NCBI GenBank assembly: GCA_951230915.1
Contig: OX579640.1
Span: forward strand, 19,426,981 to 19,490,980
Length of the DNA: 64,000 nucleotides
Direction: 5' to 3'
Source of the DNA: Antitrichia curtipendula
Lineage: Eukaryota > Streptophyta > Bryopsida > Hypnales > Leucodontaceae
The notes under the pieces are model-generated. The model was not told the origin of the DNA, searched no databases, and worked only from the letters and a program-made list of their open reading frames with translations. Position 1 is the stretch's first letter, and each line of letters begins with the position of its first letter. Both the position numbers and the translations under genes were made by a program. This document shows, piece by piece, positions 24,546 to 36,829 of this stretch.

Positions 24546-25196
24546 GTCAATAAAACGTTGTGCTTTATCAACTGCTGCATGCTCACAATCTGAGTCCAAG
24601 CTTGGACAATTGCATCCTCCACTCTCTCGGTTGACATTGCAGCTCAAATATCCATCGCAATGTTCACAACATTGAGTAAAGATTGTATTCTCACCATCAT
24701 CACAAGGGCAATCTGGGAACGAAGGATTGAATGCTTTATGCTCGCAATCTGGCCTCAAGTTGATACAATTGCAATCTCCGCTCTCTCGGTTGACATTGCA
24801 GCTCAAACAACCATCGCAATAGCCACAACATTGAGTGCAGACTGTATTCTCACCATCGTCACAAGGGCAATCTGGGAACGAAGGATTGAATGCTTTATGC
24901 TCACAATCTGGCCTCAAGTTGATACAATTGCATTCTCCGCCCTCTCGGTTGACATTGCAGCTCAAACAACCATCGCAGTAGCCACAACGTCTGGTGCAGA
25001 CATTGATCTCGCCATCGTCACAAGGGCAATCCGGGAAATACGAATTGAATGCTCTATGCTCACAATCTGGCTTCAACTTGATACAGTCGCATTCCCCGCT
25101 CTCTAGACTGATACTGCAGCCCAAACAGCCACCACAGTAGCCACAACGTCGAGTGCAGCAAGTGAACTCGCCGTCATCGCAATAACAGTGTCTCAT
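24513..25196 (-). CDS. Cysteine-rich protein of four tandem 53-residue repeats, unrecognised family
   Basis: A single open frame of 227 residues from the first ATG (MRHCYCDDGE). It has four head-to-tail units of 53 residues (159 bp). The unit pattern is CxC, DDGE, C or CC, then a CxxCxxCxxC knot (CGYCDGCLSC), then CNC and PDCEH, linked by AFNPSFPD. Units 1-3 carry 10 or 11 cysteines and one histidine. Unit 4 has lost two (C to F and C to Y) and runs into a basic tail, PKRRRLSH, that resembles a nuclear signal. There is no signal peptide or membrane segment. The spacing suggests metal binding or disulphide knots, but I know no family with this pattern, so function is open. A 5' UTR intron is likely (25234-25395, GTGAGT donor, TTCCAG acceptor). 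A broken relative lies at 21.6 kb. Confidence 0.7.
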   Translation of the reverse strand: MRHCYCDDGEFTCCTRRCGYCGGCLGCSISLESGECDCIKLKPDCEHRAFNSYFPDCPCDDGEINVCTRRCGYCDGCLSCNVNREGGECNCINLRPDCEHKAFNPSFPDCPCDDGENTVCTQCCGYCDGCLSCNVNRESGDCNCINLRPDCEHKAFNPSFPDCPCDDGENTIFTQCCEHCDGYLSCNVNRESGGCNCPSLDSDCEHAAVDKAQRFIDSRPKRRRLSH

Positions 25197-25770
25197 TGCT
25201 TCCAAGAAGAGTCTCGTCAATCAAAGGCCAACGCTGGAAAAGCAGAAATTCAATCTCAAAGCAAGAGCCAGCAATGGATAAACAAATTCAAAGTTGAACA
25301 GATCCAATGTCGAATTCTTTCTCAAAATCACTCGAGAAGAAAGCACAAGAAGCTATAGTACAAATCCCCGAAGCCCTACTTTGGCCGACACTCACGCTGC
25401 GAGGTCTCAACCGGCAAACAGAGCCACCACCTAAGCGGCAATCGAAGTTTGTGAATTCAACGAGAATCCTCTCGAATGTACGCCCCGCGATCCCGATTGA
25501 TCTTCAGAGCTCCGAATCCACAAATCCATACACTGAATTTCACACGATTCCTTTGAATCACAGTGACCTTACATCACAAAGACGTCCAGTACAGTCCCCA
25601 ATTCCGCAATCGCAGTCGCCGCTAACTGCAATCTCCCCTCACGGCAACACCATCGTCGATCGGGACTGTGTCGATAGAGACGTATAACCCAAGTCACACA
25701 CCTCTCCCGAAAGTCGGCGCCACACTCGACGGACCACAATCGACACACGTGATTTTGAGAATTCAATTGC
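25197..25770 (-). promoter_or_regulatory. Probable 5' leader and promoter of the cysteine-rich gene
   Basis: This block is clearly richer in GC than the spacer around it. Read on the minus strand it has a plausible non-coding first exon ending at 25396, a donor GTGAGT, an intron of 162 bp, and an acceptor before 25233, 37 bases from the ATG. Frames on both strands here (25,307-25,687 plus; 25,569-25,766 minus) resemble nothing known and are read as leader sequence. Confidence 0.4.
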
Positions 25771-27939
25771 TTGAGTGCAGTTGATGATTTAGGGCTTGTG
25801 GATTATTATACGTCCTCATAGTTCTTCATTTTTCAAAATTTAGACATTCAACATTCACACTTTTTGTAGATGAAGATTTTAGCCTTGCTTTGGAGATTGG
25901 TATTTTGAAGCAATTGTGGGCCTCTAAACATGAAAGAACTTTTGGAGTTCAACAACCTTAGTTTATTAAAAATCAAGCATTAGAAGTCCAAATTTGTACA
26001 TATTCAAACAAATAAAATTTTCAAATTTTCAAAATATTTAAAATCTTAGTTTTCAATTAATTTAAAATATGCACAACGATAATCAACCACTACCCAAACT
26101 GAGACACCTACATTTGGGAAAAAAATGCTACAAAGAAATATACTAATTACACAAGATGTACACAATCAAAATGTGAGAGTCTATAAGAGCTTAGTGTTAT
26201 TTTTTGACACATCTAGAGAGAGTACTTTGAAAATTCATAACAATTATTCATATGGGTCCAAAATTTTAAATAATACATATTTAAGTGAGTTAGAATCCTT
26301 TGCTAGTTGCCGATGAAAATCATCTATGTTCAATAGTAGTAACTATGCTAAGTTATAAATAGTGACAATTATAGTGAACATACATTACTTTGACCTCATA
26401 CATGGATACAACCAGAGAAGAAAGTGAATAATATCTTGCTCAAAAACTATACAAAAACATTTGAGGGAATATTGGGCAATATAGACCTCCATTTTCAGTA
26501 AATGAAACCATTGAGTTGCTATATATTCTAAAGACAATATCCCTCTTTCAAGATGAATGTAAATACACTCGTTGGGATGAATGATCAAGATTTTCATACA
26601 CATTTTGCATGTTTCATCCATTTATATTGATGGAAACAACTACATCACTCCAACATACAAATGCAATCAACATTATATAGCTAAACAATGGTCTTTCCCA
26701 GACTGGGAAGGTATTTTATAGTTTGCTAGATGTCTAGGTGGGATTTATAAAATAATTCAAGGATTCGTAACATTGTACAACCAAAGAAGGACCTCCCCAT
26801 TTGGGGAAGATATTATGGTTTGCTCAATATATGGGACCTTGGGACTTATTAGTTAATTCAAAGATTGGGGTTTTGTGAAGAGACATACGAGACAGTTTTG
26901 TCCACTCTAAGAATGCAAAAGGGCCTCCTGCCTCAATGATAAACAATGTCACCTTGGATTTGATTGAGGAGCTATATAAGACAATTTTGTTCAATGTGGG
27001 GATTGGGGATGCTCTTTTCAAGGATGCAAAAGGGCCCCTACCTCATTGGTAAACAATGTTATGTCACCCCCAACAAAGATCACTTTCTGTCACTGCCCAA
27101 AATAAATGAAAAAAAACCCAACTAGGTCTGACCTTCTGAACTGAATTTTTTTTTGTCAAATTTGATCACCTAAATCTTAACCATTCATTTTATTGTTTCT
27201 TCAAGCGGTCAAAAAAGAGGTCAGCTTTTGGATTCCGTGCAGTGAACTGAAAGCCGGGGCATGCTGAACACATGCCCAGCATGCAACTTGTGGAAGTGCT
27301 GGCTGTCACACAAGCCTAGGCCCCTAACGTACCTACGCAGATTCCAACCCTTGAAAGTAAGGTCAAGGTACCAGTAGGCGATGATTTAATCAATTTTGGA
27401 GCAGATGGTGAGGAGTACTGTGGAAGCACCCAAAACCGTAAAAATAAGGAATTCAGCATTTCAGCATACTTGGAGGCACCATTTCAAAAAATTAATAGTG
27501 AGAGAAAATCGTGAATTCTCAAAAAAATAAAATGTTTAGGACTTGGCATGTATTTTCTTTCAATTTTCAAAGTTGCAGTCTTCTAGACCACTGGAATTGT
27601 CCTGTAGGTGCACTTAAATTTGAATTCTGACAAATTCAGCACTTACCCAATCACAGTGAAGAGAGGAAAAAACTTTATGATACATGTCAAAGACCATTCA
27701 ATGGAAGTCTAGGGATGGTTTAATGTCCATCTAGGAACAAAGATTAGGTACAGGGATGCTATTGGATGTTTCTACCTTATGAGGTGGTGAAAATTTTTCC
27801 CATGTAGGAAGATAGGAAATACAGGGATAAAAAATAAAAATTCAGAATTTTATTCCCAAAATTGAAATGACCGTGAATTTTGAGAGCCCAAATGTGCACT
27901 TGTCTAGTAGCCAATGTCTAGAGTCTTCCAATTCTGATC
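25771..27939. other. Spacer with a short locally repeated sequence
   Basis: No gene was seen. At 26,890-27,063 the string GACAATTTTGTTC, then AGGATGCAAAAGG, then CCTCATTGGTAAACAATG occurs in two diverged direct copies. A third copy lies at 32,066-32,175, so it is part of a dispersed repeat. Confidence 0.5.
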
Positions 27940-28183
27940 ATTCAATAACTACTTTCTCGCTCACCACTTCTTGCTTTCTTGGTCACTACTTCTTACTTTC
28001 TTGCTTACGAACATGACATTTGGATACCTTATGCAAAAGTTATGAAGGTCAAAGTTATTTGGTAGAGGTTCTAAAATCATTTCTTCCATACAATAGCGGG
28101 ATATATTGATTTTGGAGATGTAGACAAAGTGAAGTAATGATGGTGGTTTTGGGTTAGTGGTGCATTTGGGGGATCCACCTTAC
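27940..28183 (-). mobile_element. Partial TAAGGTA-family MITE, type B, inverted
   Basis: The right end reads GCATTTGGGGGATCCACCTTA, the inverse of the type B terminus. Moving left, ATTTGGATACCTTATGCAAA and AAGTTATGAAGGTC match the body in inverse orientation. The left terminus is missing. Confidence 0.55.
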
Positions 28184-31100
28184 ATTCATCACATCTTTAC
28201 ATTCAATTATTGATACAACCATTTTTGAAAAAACAATCCAGTTGTCTAAATAATCCTTAATGACTCAAACAACTATTTTGTGGTTGATGCTTGAAACACT
28301 TATGGGTACAACAAAAAAAAATTCAAATTGTTGTTAGTTTCTATTACAATAAGATGGATTATATTTGAATTATAAATATATTTATAAATTAAAATTGTTA
28401 TTGCCTAACTATTTTTATGAAGGAATAAATGCAAAAGATACAACATTATTGAAGTGCTAAGAAATTATTATCAGGGTTGAAAAAACAATTATGTTTTCAT
28501 AATTAAATATTTTGGTCATCTTTATTTAGACAATGTAAGGTGAAAATTTAGTCAACCATACCAAATTCATATTCAAAATATAGAGATTATGTTCTAGATA
28601 AATTTTCCAAGTTGTGCCATGAAATCTATTTGACAAATAGTTATAAATGTATTTTCAAATTGGTTTGTATGGATAATTTCTAATCATGATGCATACTATA
28701 ATTTTGTTTTATAATCAAGTTGTACAAGACTTATTTTGTACCACATCTAAGTTTTATCCAAGACTCTTAGATTCTTAGGATTTTACCTCTAGGGAAATAT
28801 TTACACCAAACAATATTCAATCAAGTGGAAAATATCTTAATCTGTGAAAAAGTAAAAAAATATCAAAATAACCCCATAATATCTCCTTTAATCTCAATCT
28901 TCCATCCTAGTTGGAATTATTTTTGCCCTCTTCTTGGATTTGTGGCCCCTAATTGTACTTAAAAGGAGTAATGTAGATTAGTCTAGGCCTTTTGAGGAAA
29001 AATAAGTTGTGGCTTGATAGAAAATTTATATTAAAATTTTAATTTTAATTAAATTTTTCTTTTCTTTCCATCTCTATATGTAGTGGTTTATATCTTTGTG
29101 CCAAAATTAAAAAGCAACAAGTAAGTAAATTGGTTGCATCTTGAAAGATTAGATATGATTTATTTATTCAACATATTTGGATGTTCATCATCCATTTTGC
29201 ATAGCTTATCCATTAATTGAAACTTTTGAAATTATTAATCATCTAGATACCCACTAGATGGTTTTAAAAAAATTAATTTTATTATTTAGCAAATTTTTAC
29301 CATCCAAAAAAGGCAGCAAACAAGGCATCAAAGAAACAAATAGAAGCATAACTAAATTTTGAAGGTTGCAATGCCCTTCACTTTGCAAAATAGTTCTACA
29401 TGAAGGGAGAAAAAAATTAGAATGCTTCTATAGAATAACAAAAAAAATTCAGCTTATCATCAAGAAGAGCTAGCAAAAATTGAAGCTTGCAAATGAAAGG
29501 TGGGGTTGAAAATGAAGGATAGATATTTAAGTGGGTATTTAGATGGGTATTAAGATTAGATTACTAGGAATAAGTCACCAATAAATAGTCGAGCGCGTAT
29601 CAAGGGCAAAGATATAGGGCAAACTTAAGGTTAAATGATTTAAGGCTGGTTGGCCATCCTAGCCTACCAAGCACGACCACCAATTCTTTTCCATTTCTTC
29701 AAACCTTGACACTATATCCTTGAGTAACTCAGACTCACAAAGTCACAACTTCAAGTTCACTCATTCTTGCTTAGTAGAGGAGTAAAGTTTGAAGCAATGT
29801 TCATTTTAGAGATTTGGAATGGACAAAAAGTTGATGGAGTTTGCCCAAACATAAACTTGAATGTAAATGTCAATCTTATCTCTTTAAAACCATTTTGCCA
29901 TCATCATTCCTTGACTAATTTATCCAATGAGTCAACTATTGACACTATTCTAGTAAAGTTGCTTTATTTCAATCTTTAAAGAACTTCGTCCTCTCATGGG
30001 ACAAATAAAGTTAAGGCAAGCTTCTATGATCTCAATTTTAGGTTTGATTTTTGGAAATGTTTTCTTAAGACAAATAATACATTAGCTTTTGAAAATTTTA
30101 ATTTTTGGTTCAAATACCTAAAAACAATTGAAAGTCATGCCACTCTAAAGTTAAAGCGTACAAGCCTACTCAATAAAATAACTCCAAAACCTGAAATAGT
30201 TTTTTCTCTTTCCTTGAATTTATGTTTGCCTACATCGAAAGGTTCATTTGTTCTATTTGGATTAGAGGTGTGAAAATAATGGAGCATCTTGTTTTACATG
30301 CATTTGAAGCATCTTCTAGAAAAATAACGCATTGGAATTGTTTTTGAACTCAAGTTTTATAGTTTTTACAATTTTCACAAAAGAAATGGGGATTAGTTTG
30401 ATTTTTGGAAAAATCTAACCATTGGAATTGGTGTGTTTCAATTCCATTTAACAGATATCAACAATTTATAGTACAAAAATTTGAAGTTAGGAGGATTCAA
30501 AGTCTTGTAACTTAGTATAACAAGATACAAAACAAAGTGTGCCTTTTTCACTTTTAGACACTAATATCTTGCAATCTATGCAATTGAACTATCTAAAATT
30601 TCTTGATACATTCTTATGCTAGTCTAGCGCAAGATCCTTTGGTTGAATATCTCACCAAAAAAAAATCCACTTTTGCTATGTGAACTAAAATGATAGTTTT
30701 GGAATTTTCTTCTAATAAAATAAAGTCTTGAAACTGCAAGGCTTAAATAGGTGGCAATCAAAATGTTTTCCTGGGTCTACAAATTTCCATAGAAAGAATA
30801 TTTAGTAATGACACAAATTTTTGGCCCTCGTTATCAAGACAAATCAATGTAGCCCTCCAAAAAGCTTTTAAAAAATGCTGATAAAAAATACAAGCCATAT
30901 CCTACCTAAGATCAAATTTGACATAAATTAAGTCATTTTCGTCCCAAAAATGCCAAATATCATTTTATGATTCTTTTATGACGATTAAGACCTAAGATAT
31001 GCCCAACTGTGGGAATTCAATTATGGCACTCGCTTGCCGAAACTAACCCTTCACTTTACCGAGTACTTAGAACATCTACAACAAACCCAACTTCCGAAAT

Positions 31101-31396
31101 GGTAATGGCATAATAAAGTATCCACATTCAAAAAGTAACCTCCCCAAAGCAATCAATATTTGTCTCCCTTTATTTCCGGGCCAGTCATTTTCCTTTCCAA
31201 ACCCTACAAGTTGGCAAAATATGAAAGAGCACACAACTTGGCTCACAATCGGAAGCTTCATAATTATTGTCATACCTTTTCAAGTATTCTTATGATGAGT
31301 ATCAGTAAATCAAATCTTCCTTTTTTTTAGGACAAAAACTTTTTTTTTGAATGTATAATCTTTTCCTCTCCTTTTTAAAAATGCATGAAAGTCCAT
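28184..31396. other. AT-rich spacer, no gene seen
   Basis: Three kilobases of AT-rich sequence. Short frames such as 29,767-29,979 have no motif or coding-like composition. No inverted termini or tandem arrays were recognised. Confidence 0.55.
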
Positions 31397-31666
31397 TTAA
31401 GGTTTGGATTGTCGGCTTTGCAATTGGTCAATTTTTTTCCTTCTAGAAGTCAGCCGAATGAAATAAGGTCCATGACCCTCCACTTGAAGATCCTGATATC
31501 GTCCGTATTTCTGGTCACCCTCTGAGGATGCTCTCATGGCTGATCCAGAAGCTGTATGTCGGTTTTCGCCATCATGTGGTAGCCCTTCACAAGGATTTGA
31601 CCCGTCATTCTCTGGAGTCCGGGGCCCCCAGTCAGTCTCCCTATGGAAAGCCCTCTGGGGACTCAT
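31397..31666 (-). other. GC-richer open frame beside a MITE, unrecognised
   Basis: From an internal ATG at 31666 the minus strand encodes about 89 residues, starting MSPQRAFHRETDWGPRTPEN and ending in a basic RRKKID stretch. Composition is coding-like and unlike the AT-rich flanks. The frame remains open into the end of the type B MITE at 31.8 kb, so this may be a host exon fragment moved beside, or by, a mobile element. No domain was recognised, and no splice sites clearly extend it. Confidence 0.3.
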
Positions 31667-31802
31667 TTTGTAGGGCTCAACTTTTTTGTTGGTGGTAGAG
31701 CAGTCTAATAATTTTTTTTGCAATTTTATCGTTAAATACCAACTGGGTGCAGGTGTCAATGACACAGATGGTCGCAATGACTTATCATGCAATATAAGAC
31801 AT

Positions 31803-32085
31803 AAGGTGGGTACACCCAAAACCGCCACTTTTTGCTACTGAGCCTAGTTACTACTATTAGACTGGTCGAATTTTCATATATTCTTGTTGGCAAGTGAAAG
31901 GAGGTTCCAACGCATCAGAGAACGTGGCATTTGGACACCGTATGCAAAAGTTATTAAGGGTCAAAGTTTGTTTCTGAAAGCGCTCCATCCAAATAGGTAC
32001 ATAACTGATTTTGGAAATGCCTCTAGATATATGGGAAGGATTTATCTGCTAATGCAAGGACTGGGGTTGGTCAAGGAGCCATAAC
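31803..32085 (-). mobile_element. Partial TAAGGTA-family MITE, type B, inverted
   Basis: It starts TAAGGTGGGTACACCCAAAA with CCGCCACTTTTTGCTACTGA, the inverse of the right end of the element at 21219. Later blocks (GTTGGCAAGTGAAAGGAGGT, ATTTGGACACCGTATGCAAA) continue the inverse order. The far terminus was not found. A dispersed repeat (see 26,890) follows directly. Confidence 0.65.
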
Positions 32086-32405
32086 TCAAGACAATTTTGT
32101 TCCCTGTGGGGGTCCCCTTTCTAAGGATGCAAAAGGAAAGGGGTCCCCCTCTGCCTCATTGGTAAACAATGTTATGGAGTCTCCAACTTCCATTTGATCA
32201 ATACATGAGTGAGTTGATAAAAGTTTGATAAAATTATGCTATTTTGGAGTGTGAACACCTGGACCGAAGAGGAGGGAGATTTTACATTGACAAAAGTTGT
32301 TTGTGAGGAAGCTTGGAGGCTCATTTACACTTATTTGCATGCGTGCCAAGTCACCGTTGCTAGCCACAACACCCACTTGACTTCCACAAGTTAGAGCTCC
32401 CAACC

Positions 32406-32819
32406 TAAGGTAAGGGGCTGTAATTGCGACCCACTTCTTGAGACCGCCCTATAGGTAGGGGTAGAATGGATGGGAGGCAGTTCTTAAATGGACTTCTTTT
32501 GTCCATTAACAAATTGAAGAAAAGCTGTTTTTTTAATTCCAAGAGCCAATCATTGTCTTTGATTTTTGCACAACTCTTTACAAATCACAAGGGACAGATT
32601 TTGGGACACCTATGGGTCACAAATAGGTGCCTACGACCAAAATCTTTGAAAATTCATAAGTAATTCAAAAATGCTTGGAAAAATACGAAACCACTTAAGT
32701 TGTGTTCTACATCTATTTTTCTTTCTCTGAAAAATGAGCTAAAAATCATTCTGTTCATGGAATCCTGTGAAAAAGGCAGATCAGCCCTTAAAGGGTCGCT
32801 TTAACAGCCCACTACCTTA
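32406..32819 (-). mobile_element. TAAGGTA-family MITE, type A, inverted
   Basis: The ends are TAAGGTAAGGGGCTGTAA and, inverted, TAAGGTAGTGGGCTGTTAAA. The body is the reverse complement of the copy at 20594 (for example GCACCTATTTGTGA appears here as TCACAAATAGGTGC). Length 414 bp. Confidence 0.8.
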
Positions 32820-33428
32820 TGTGCTGGACACATGTGAGAAGTGCAAATACCTAGAGGAAAGTGAAGTAAACAAAACAAGTGATGCTATGCTAAAAACTAC
32901 CAACCTATGTGCCGGCCATATGCGAGAAGTACAAACGCCTATCTAGAGGAAAGTGAATTGTAAACAAAACAACTATATTTAGTATCACCTATACTAATTG
33001 GTTTTTAAAATGCTATAAATTTTTACTCTTGAGTATTTTTACCAACTATGTTTATAGAGATCCTTGTCTTTTTATAAATCTTGATATCCATGTTCTTGTT
33101 TAAAAATAATAATCTTTGTAAAGAATTATAGCCTTGAATTAATAGTTAATATGGGTGATATTAACACTAAATACATTTTTGAGTGTAATAAATTTGATAA
33201 TTTGTGAGACACTAAGGTGAAAAGTCTATAAAGCGATCAAAATGTAAATGCATTATCTAATACAAAGGTATATATTTCTTTCTTCAATGTACCAATGGTA
33301 AACATATTAAGGATAGACAATTTTACAACTTTATGTGATTTTAACTTCAAAATTCACAAATGTGGCATAATTTTTGTTCCTAGGTACCAATAGAGATAAA
33401 AAAAATTATATTCCTTAAAAACTAATAT
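32820..33428. other. AT-rich spacer, no gene seen
   Basis: A short direct duplication (GTGAGAAGTGCAAATACCTAG / GCGAGAAGTACAAACGCCTA, both followed by GAGGAAAGTGAA) lies at about 32,833-32,960. Nothing else was recognised. Confidence 0.5.
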
Positions 33429-33745
33429 GGGCAATTTCGTTAAAATGGCGGTATTCCATGTGCCATTTTCAGAGTGCCCACTCTAAACTATAGAAGCGAC
33501 ATCTAGGACAAAGATAGATTTCAAAGATCTAGGACTGTTGTAGATTTCAGAAGTCTATGAACCTTATAGATTTTAGACTGAAAATTTTGAAAAATCTAGG
33601 ACTTTTATAGATTTCATATATCTAGGAAAGATATAGATGTCAGAAATCTAAAATAGATGTAGATTTCAGACCATTTCAGAGTGCACGGTCTGAATAGTTA
33701 AAAGTGCCAAACTAACGGGATACCGCCATTTTAACGAAATTGCCC
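33429..33745. mobile_element. MITE with near-perfect terminal inverted repeats
   Basis: The left end GGGCAATTTCGTTAAAATGG, continuing into CGGTATTCC, is mirrored at the right end with one mismatch across about 29 bp. A second inverted pair of sub-ends includes TTTCAGAGTGC. The middle is made of several diverged copies of a unit like TCTAGGACTTTTATAGATTT. Well-kept termini suggest it moved recently compared with others here. Confidence 0.8.
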
Positions 33746-35400
33746 ATTAATGTGTTTTTCTATCTTCAGAAAAACTTTCAAAGAATCACTTTAAAAATTG
33801 AAGATACATGAGCCTATCCGAAATCTATTTTGTCCCCTAAGGGAATAATGGGATTTTAGGGATTAATTGATGCTCTGAGAAAAAAATATGGCCATGCATT
33901 CAATGCTCAAGTGATTGTAAATGACTCTTGCTTAGGAACTTATTTGAAAGCAAGTTAGTATTACAAGGACAAATCCTCTTATAGCATAGTTGTTTGTTGG
34001 CTATGAATTAGAAGGCTGAATTGAAGGCTTTGCATTGACAAAAAGCTACATTCATAGTCGGAATTAATACTATTGGGATAGAGACTCTCTAAATTAATAA
34101 ATTATAAAACCAATTTCTAAACCATTTCTATTAAAATGAATTGAATTCAATCATTATAAAATGCAAATCTAGGAGTGCCTAAGTTATTTTATTGTTGGAG
34201 TGATTTATAATAAGAGATGTTGAACAATGATATGCCCTCCTAAATTAGCATATTCCAGTAACATCCCTTCTTGAATTTTGACAAAATTGAATCTCAATTG
34301 ATTTTACAAAATCCTAGTATCCAACATAGTTGCACAATTTTCTTGTTTTTTAGTTGGTAAAAGTAACATGTTGCTTGGAGTGTGTGCAAGTAAAGGAAGT
34401 AAAAAAATGGATTGAATCATCTATGAGCCATTCAATCTTATTTTTTTATTATTAATAATTTTCATCCCAAAATTGCAAAATAATGTTGGATAAAATATTT
34501 CCACTAAATAAATGCTTGTTCAAAGACATTTGGCATAATTGTCCACCTTTTTATCCATTATTTTTGTTCTTATTATAAATAGAATAGAATTATACTAATT
34601 TGAATGGATGGAAGCATTAATTGGAAGGTATGAATTAGTTAAATTTGTTATAAATATTGATTTGACTACTTGAGTGGATTGGGAGGGTATAGACTAGAAG
34701 TTTAGCTATTCTCATATCTAGTATTAAATGAATAAAGATAATCATATTTTGAAAGAATTATAATTTAGTCCCATAATACAAAAATTGAATGTTTTAAGCA
34801 TTTTTAGTACTAAATTTTAACCTCCAAAGCATTTAGAATTTCTCTAATACCATATTTCAATCAACAAATATTATATTTTTATTGGTAAGAATGGAAAGAA
34901 TTATATTATTGCTAAAAAATAGCTTAATACAATCAAATTGCTATCTTGAATATAAAAAGATGAACTCCTAATTGTTACAGCATGATTATTTTGTATGATA
35001 AATGAATTCAAATATGTCTTGATAATTCCAAATTCTACATTGTTTTATATAATTGCATCATTTTAAGATTGTTGAAGACAGCAAAATCTCTTGCAAAGTC
35101 AATTACTATTTCTTTGAAAAAAAACTAGCTTTAATGTACATTACTTGTTTATATTTGTTCACCTCATAATGCATGTGCTATTGCTAGAGTATTGCAGTGT
35201 AACACATGCAATTGCCTAGATGCAAATCATAAATAATTTAAAAACAAATCAAGTATACACAAACTTCCTTATGATTACACTTTCTAATATCACATTCTAA
35301 TTCATTTTGAAAACACATTCCAAGGTCTACAAATTAAATTAAAAGACTTCTATATGTCCCACTATAAATCCATTCAATAGTGTAATACAAGTATTTATAA
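33746..35400. other. AT-rich spacer, no gene seen
   Basis: No coding signal, terminal repeats or arrays recognised. Confidence 0.55.
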
Positions 35401-36600
35401 AACCAAGCTAATGATTTATCATAAGATGTCCAAGTGTATTACATTTGACATGTTACATACCACAAATGTTCAATTGCAAACATATATCATTGTTGCCTAC
35501 AATAATCATACTAAAGAGGTCATGACTTGCTTTGCTACATCTGTAGGGACAAAAATACTACAATATAGAAAGTCATATTATTCTAACCTTTCATGATTAC
35601 CGTGATCTATAATACATAATACATTTGATTCGCGCGAGACCTTAAATGAATAGACACTTAATGTGTGCCAAATTGACAATCATTACAATACGGTTGGAGT
35701 TTCTTTCTTTTTCTCTTTCATTTTAAGTAGTCTCAGTGGACAATGACTTAAAAGTGAAGCTAGACAATTGCAATAAGCTAAAAATCATTGTTGCCTACAA
35801 CCACTACACTTGAGGAGGTTGCAAGATACTTCAAAAGTAATAATAAATATCACACTAAGTCCAAAAAATATATATAATTTTAGCTTTTCATAGTTCTTGT
35901 TATCAACAATATAAATTTGGTATTAAATATAGCACAATCTCAATGTAGTTTGGTCTCAAATGGCTTTTAGGCTATACACAATACAAGGATTCAAATGCAA
36001 CAAACAAAAATTTAATATTGCCTACAACAAATATACCTAAGGATGCTTTAAGCTACTTTGAATGCAACTGTTGAAGAGATAATAAATATCACATTAGGCC
36101 CAAAAAAAACTGTTTTGCTTTTCATGATTCATGTGATCCATGGTCGATATAGTTGACATTTAATATAGTATGAGCTTGATTTAGGTTGGTCGCAAATAGC
36201 TATTAGATTATACAAATATAGGTGTTCAGTTGTAATAAACAAAAATTTAATGCGACCCATCAAAATTGTGTCTAAAGAAGTCTATAAGTTACTTTACAAC
36301 TTCCAAAGTGTTTACTCAAAACACTTGGAGGTATGCAAGTCCTTGCCAAAGCTACATTAACCTATAAAAGGGTCACTTCTATCACTTTCAACTATACAAT
36401 GATAATGCTGAAGGAGTTTGTAAGCTACCTTGCAAATTTGAATGTAGAAAAGAATACTTAAAAAATTCTAACAGATATATAATTGTAGCTCCTCATGATT
36501 ATTATCATACACAATATAAACTACATTTGATGTAGTATTCTCTTGATTCACTCTCAATCTCAAAAATATGATAGCATATATGTCACCTTCACTAATGGCT
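35400..36600. repeat. Diverged tandem-like repeats of roughly 200-240 bp
   Basis: A set of blocks recurs in the same order about every 200-240 bp: TTGCCTACAA, then AATAAATATCACA, then CTTTTCATGATT with GTGATC, then ATTTGATGTAGT-like. Copies start near 35,480, 35,790, 36,020 and 36,250, with a weaker one near 36,420. Divergence is high, so this is an old array. Confidence 0.5.
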
Positions 36601-36720
36601 ATGGAAAATACAAATGGTAAGATTGTTTGTTGTAACTTGCTTTTCTACTCACATTGACATAAAATACAACTTACTCCGTCACTTTTTTCTCCTCATCAAA
36701 CAATATTTACCCTCACATGA

Positions 36721-36753
<33 letters not shown>
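36721..36753. repeat. AAT trinucleotide microsatellite
   Basis: Eleven uninterrupted AAT units. Confidence 0.95.
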
Positions 36754-36829
36754 CCCACAAGTAACATTTTAAAATGTTACAATGGACAGAAGACATTCTT
36801 CCTCCTTTAGTATCACGTCACGATCTCTT

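Noticed and set aside
24660..25106. 148-codon plus-strand frame opposite the cysteine-rich gene
   Set aside because: It is the antisense shadow of 159-bp repeats, whose length is a multiple of three.
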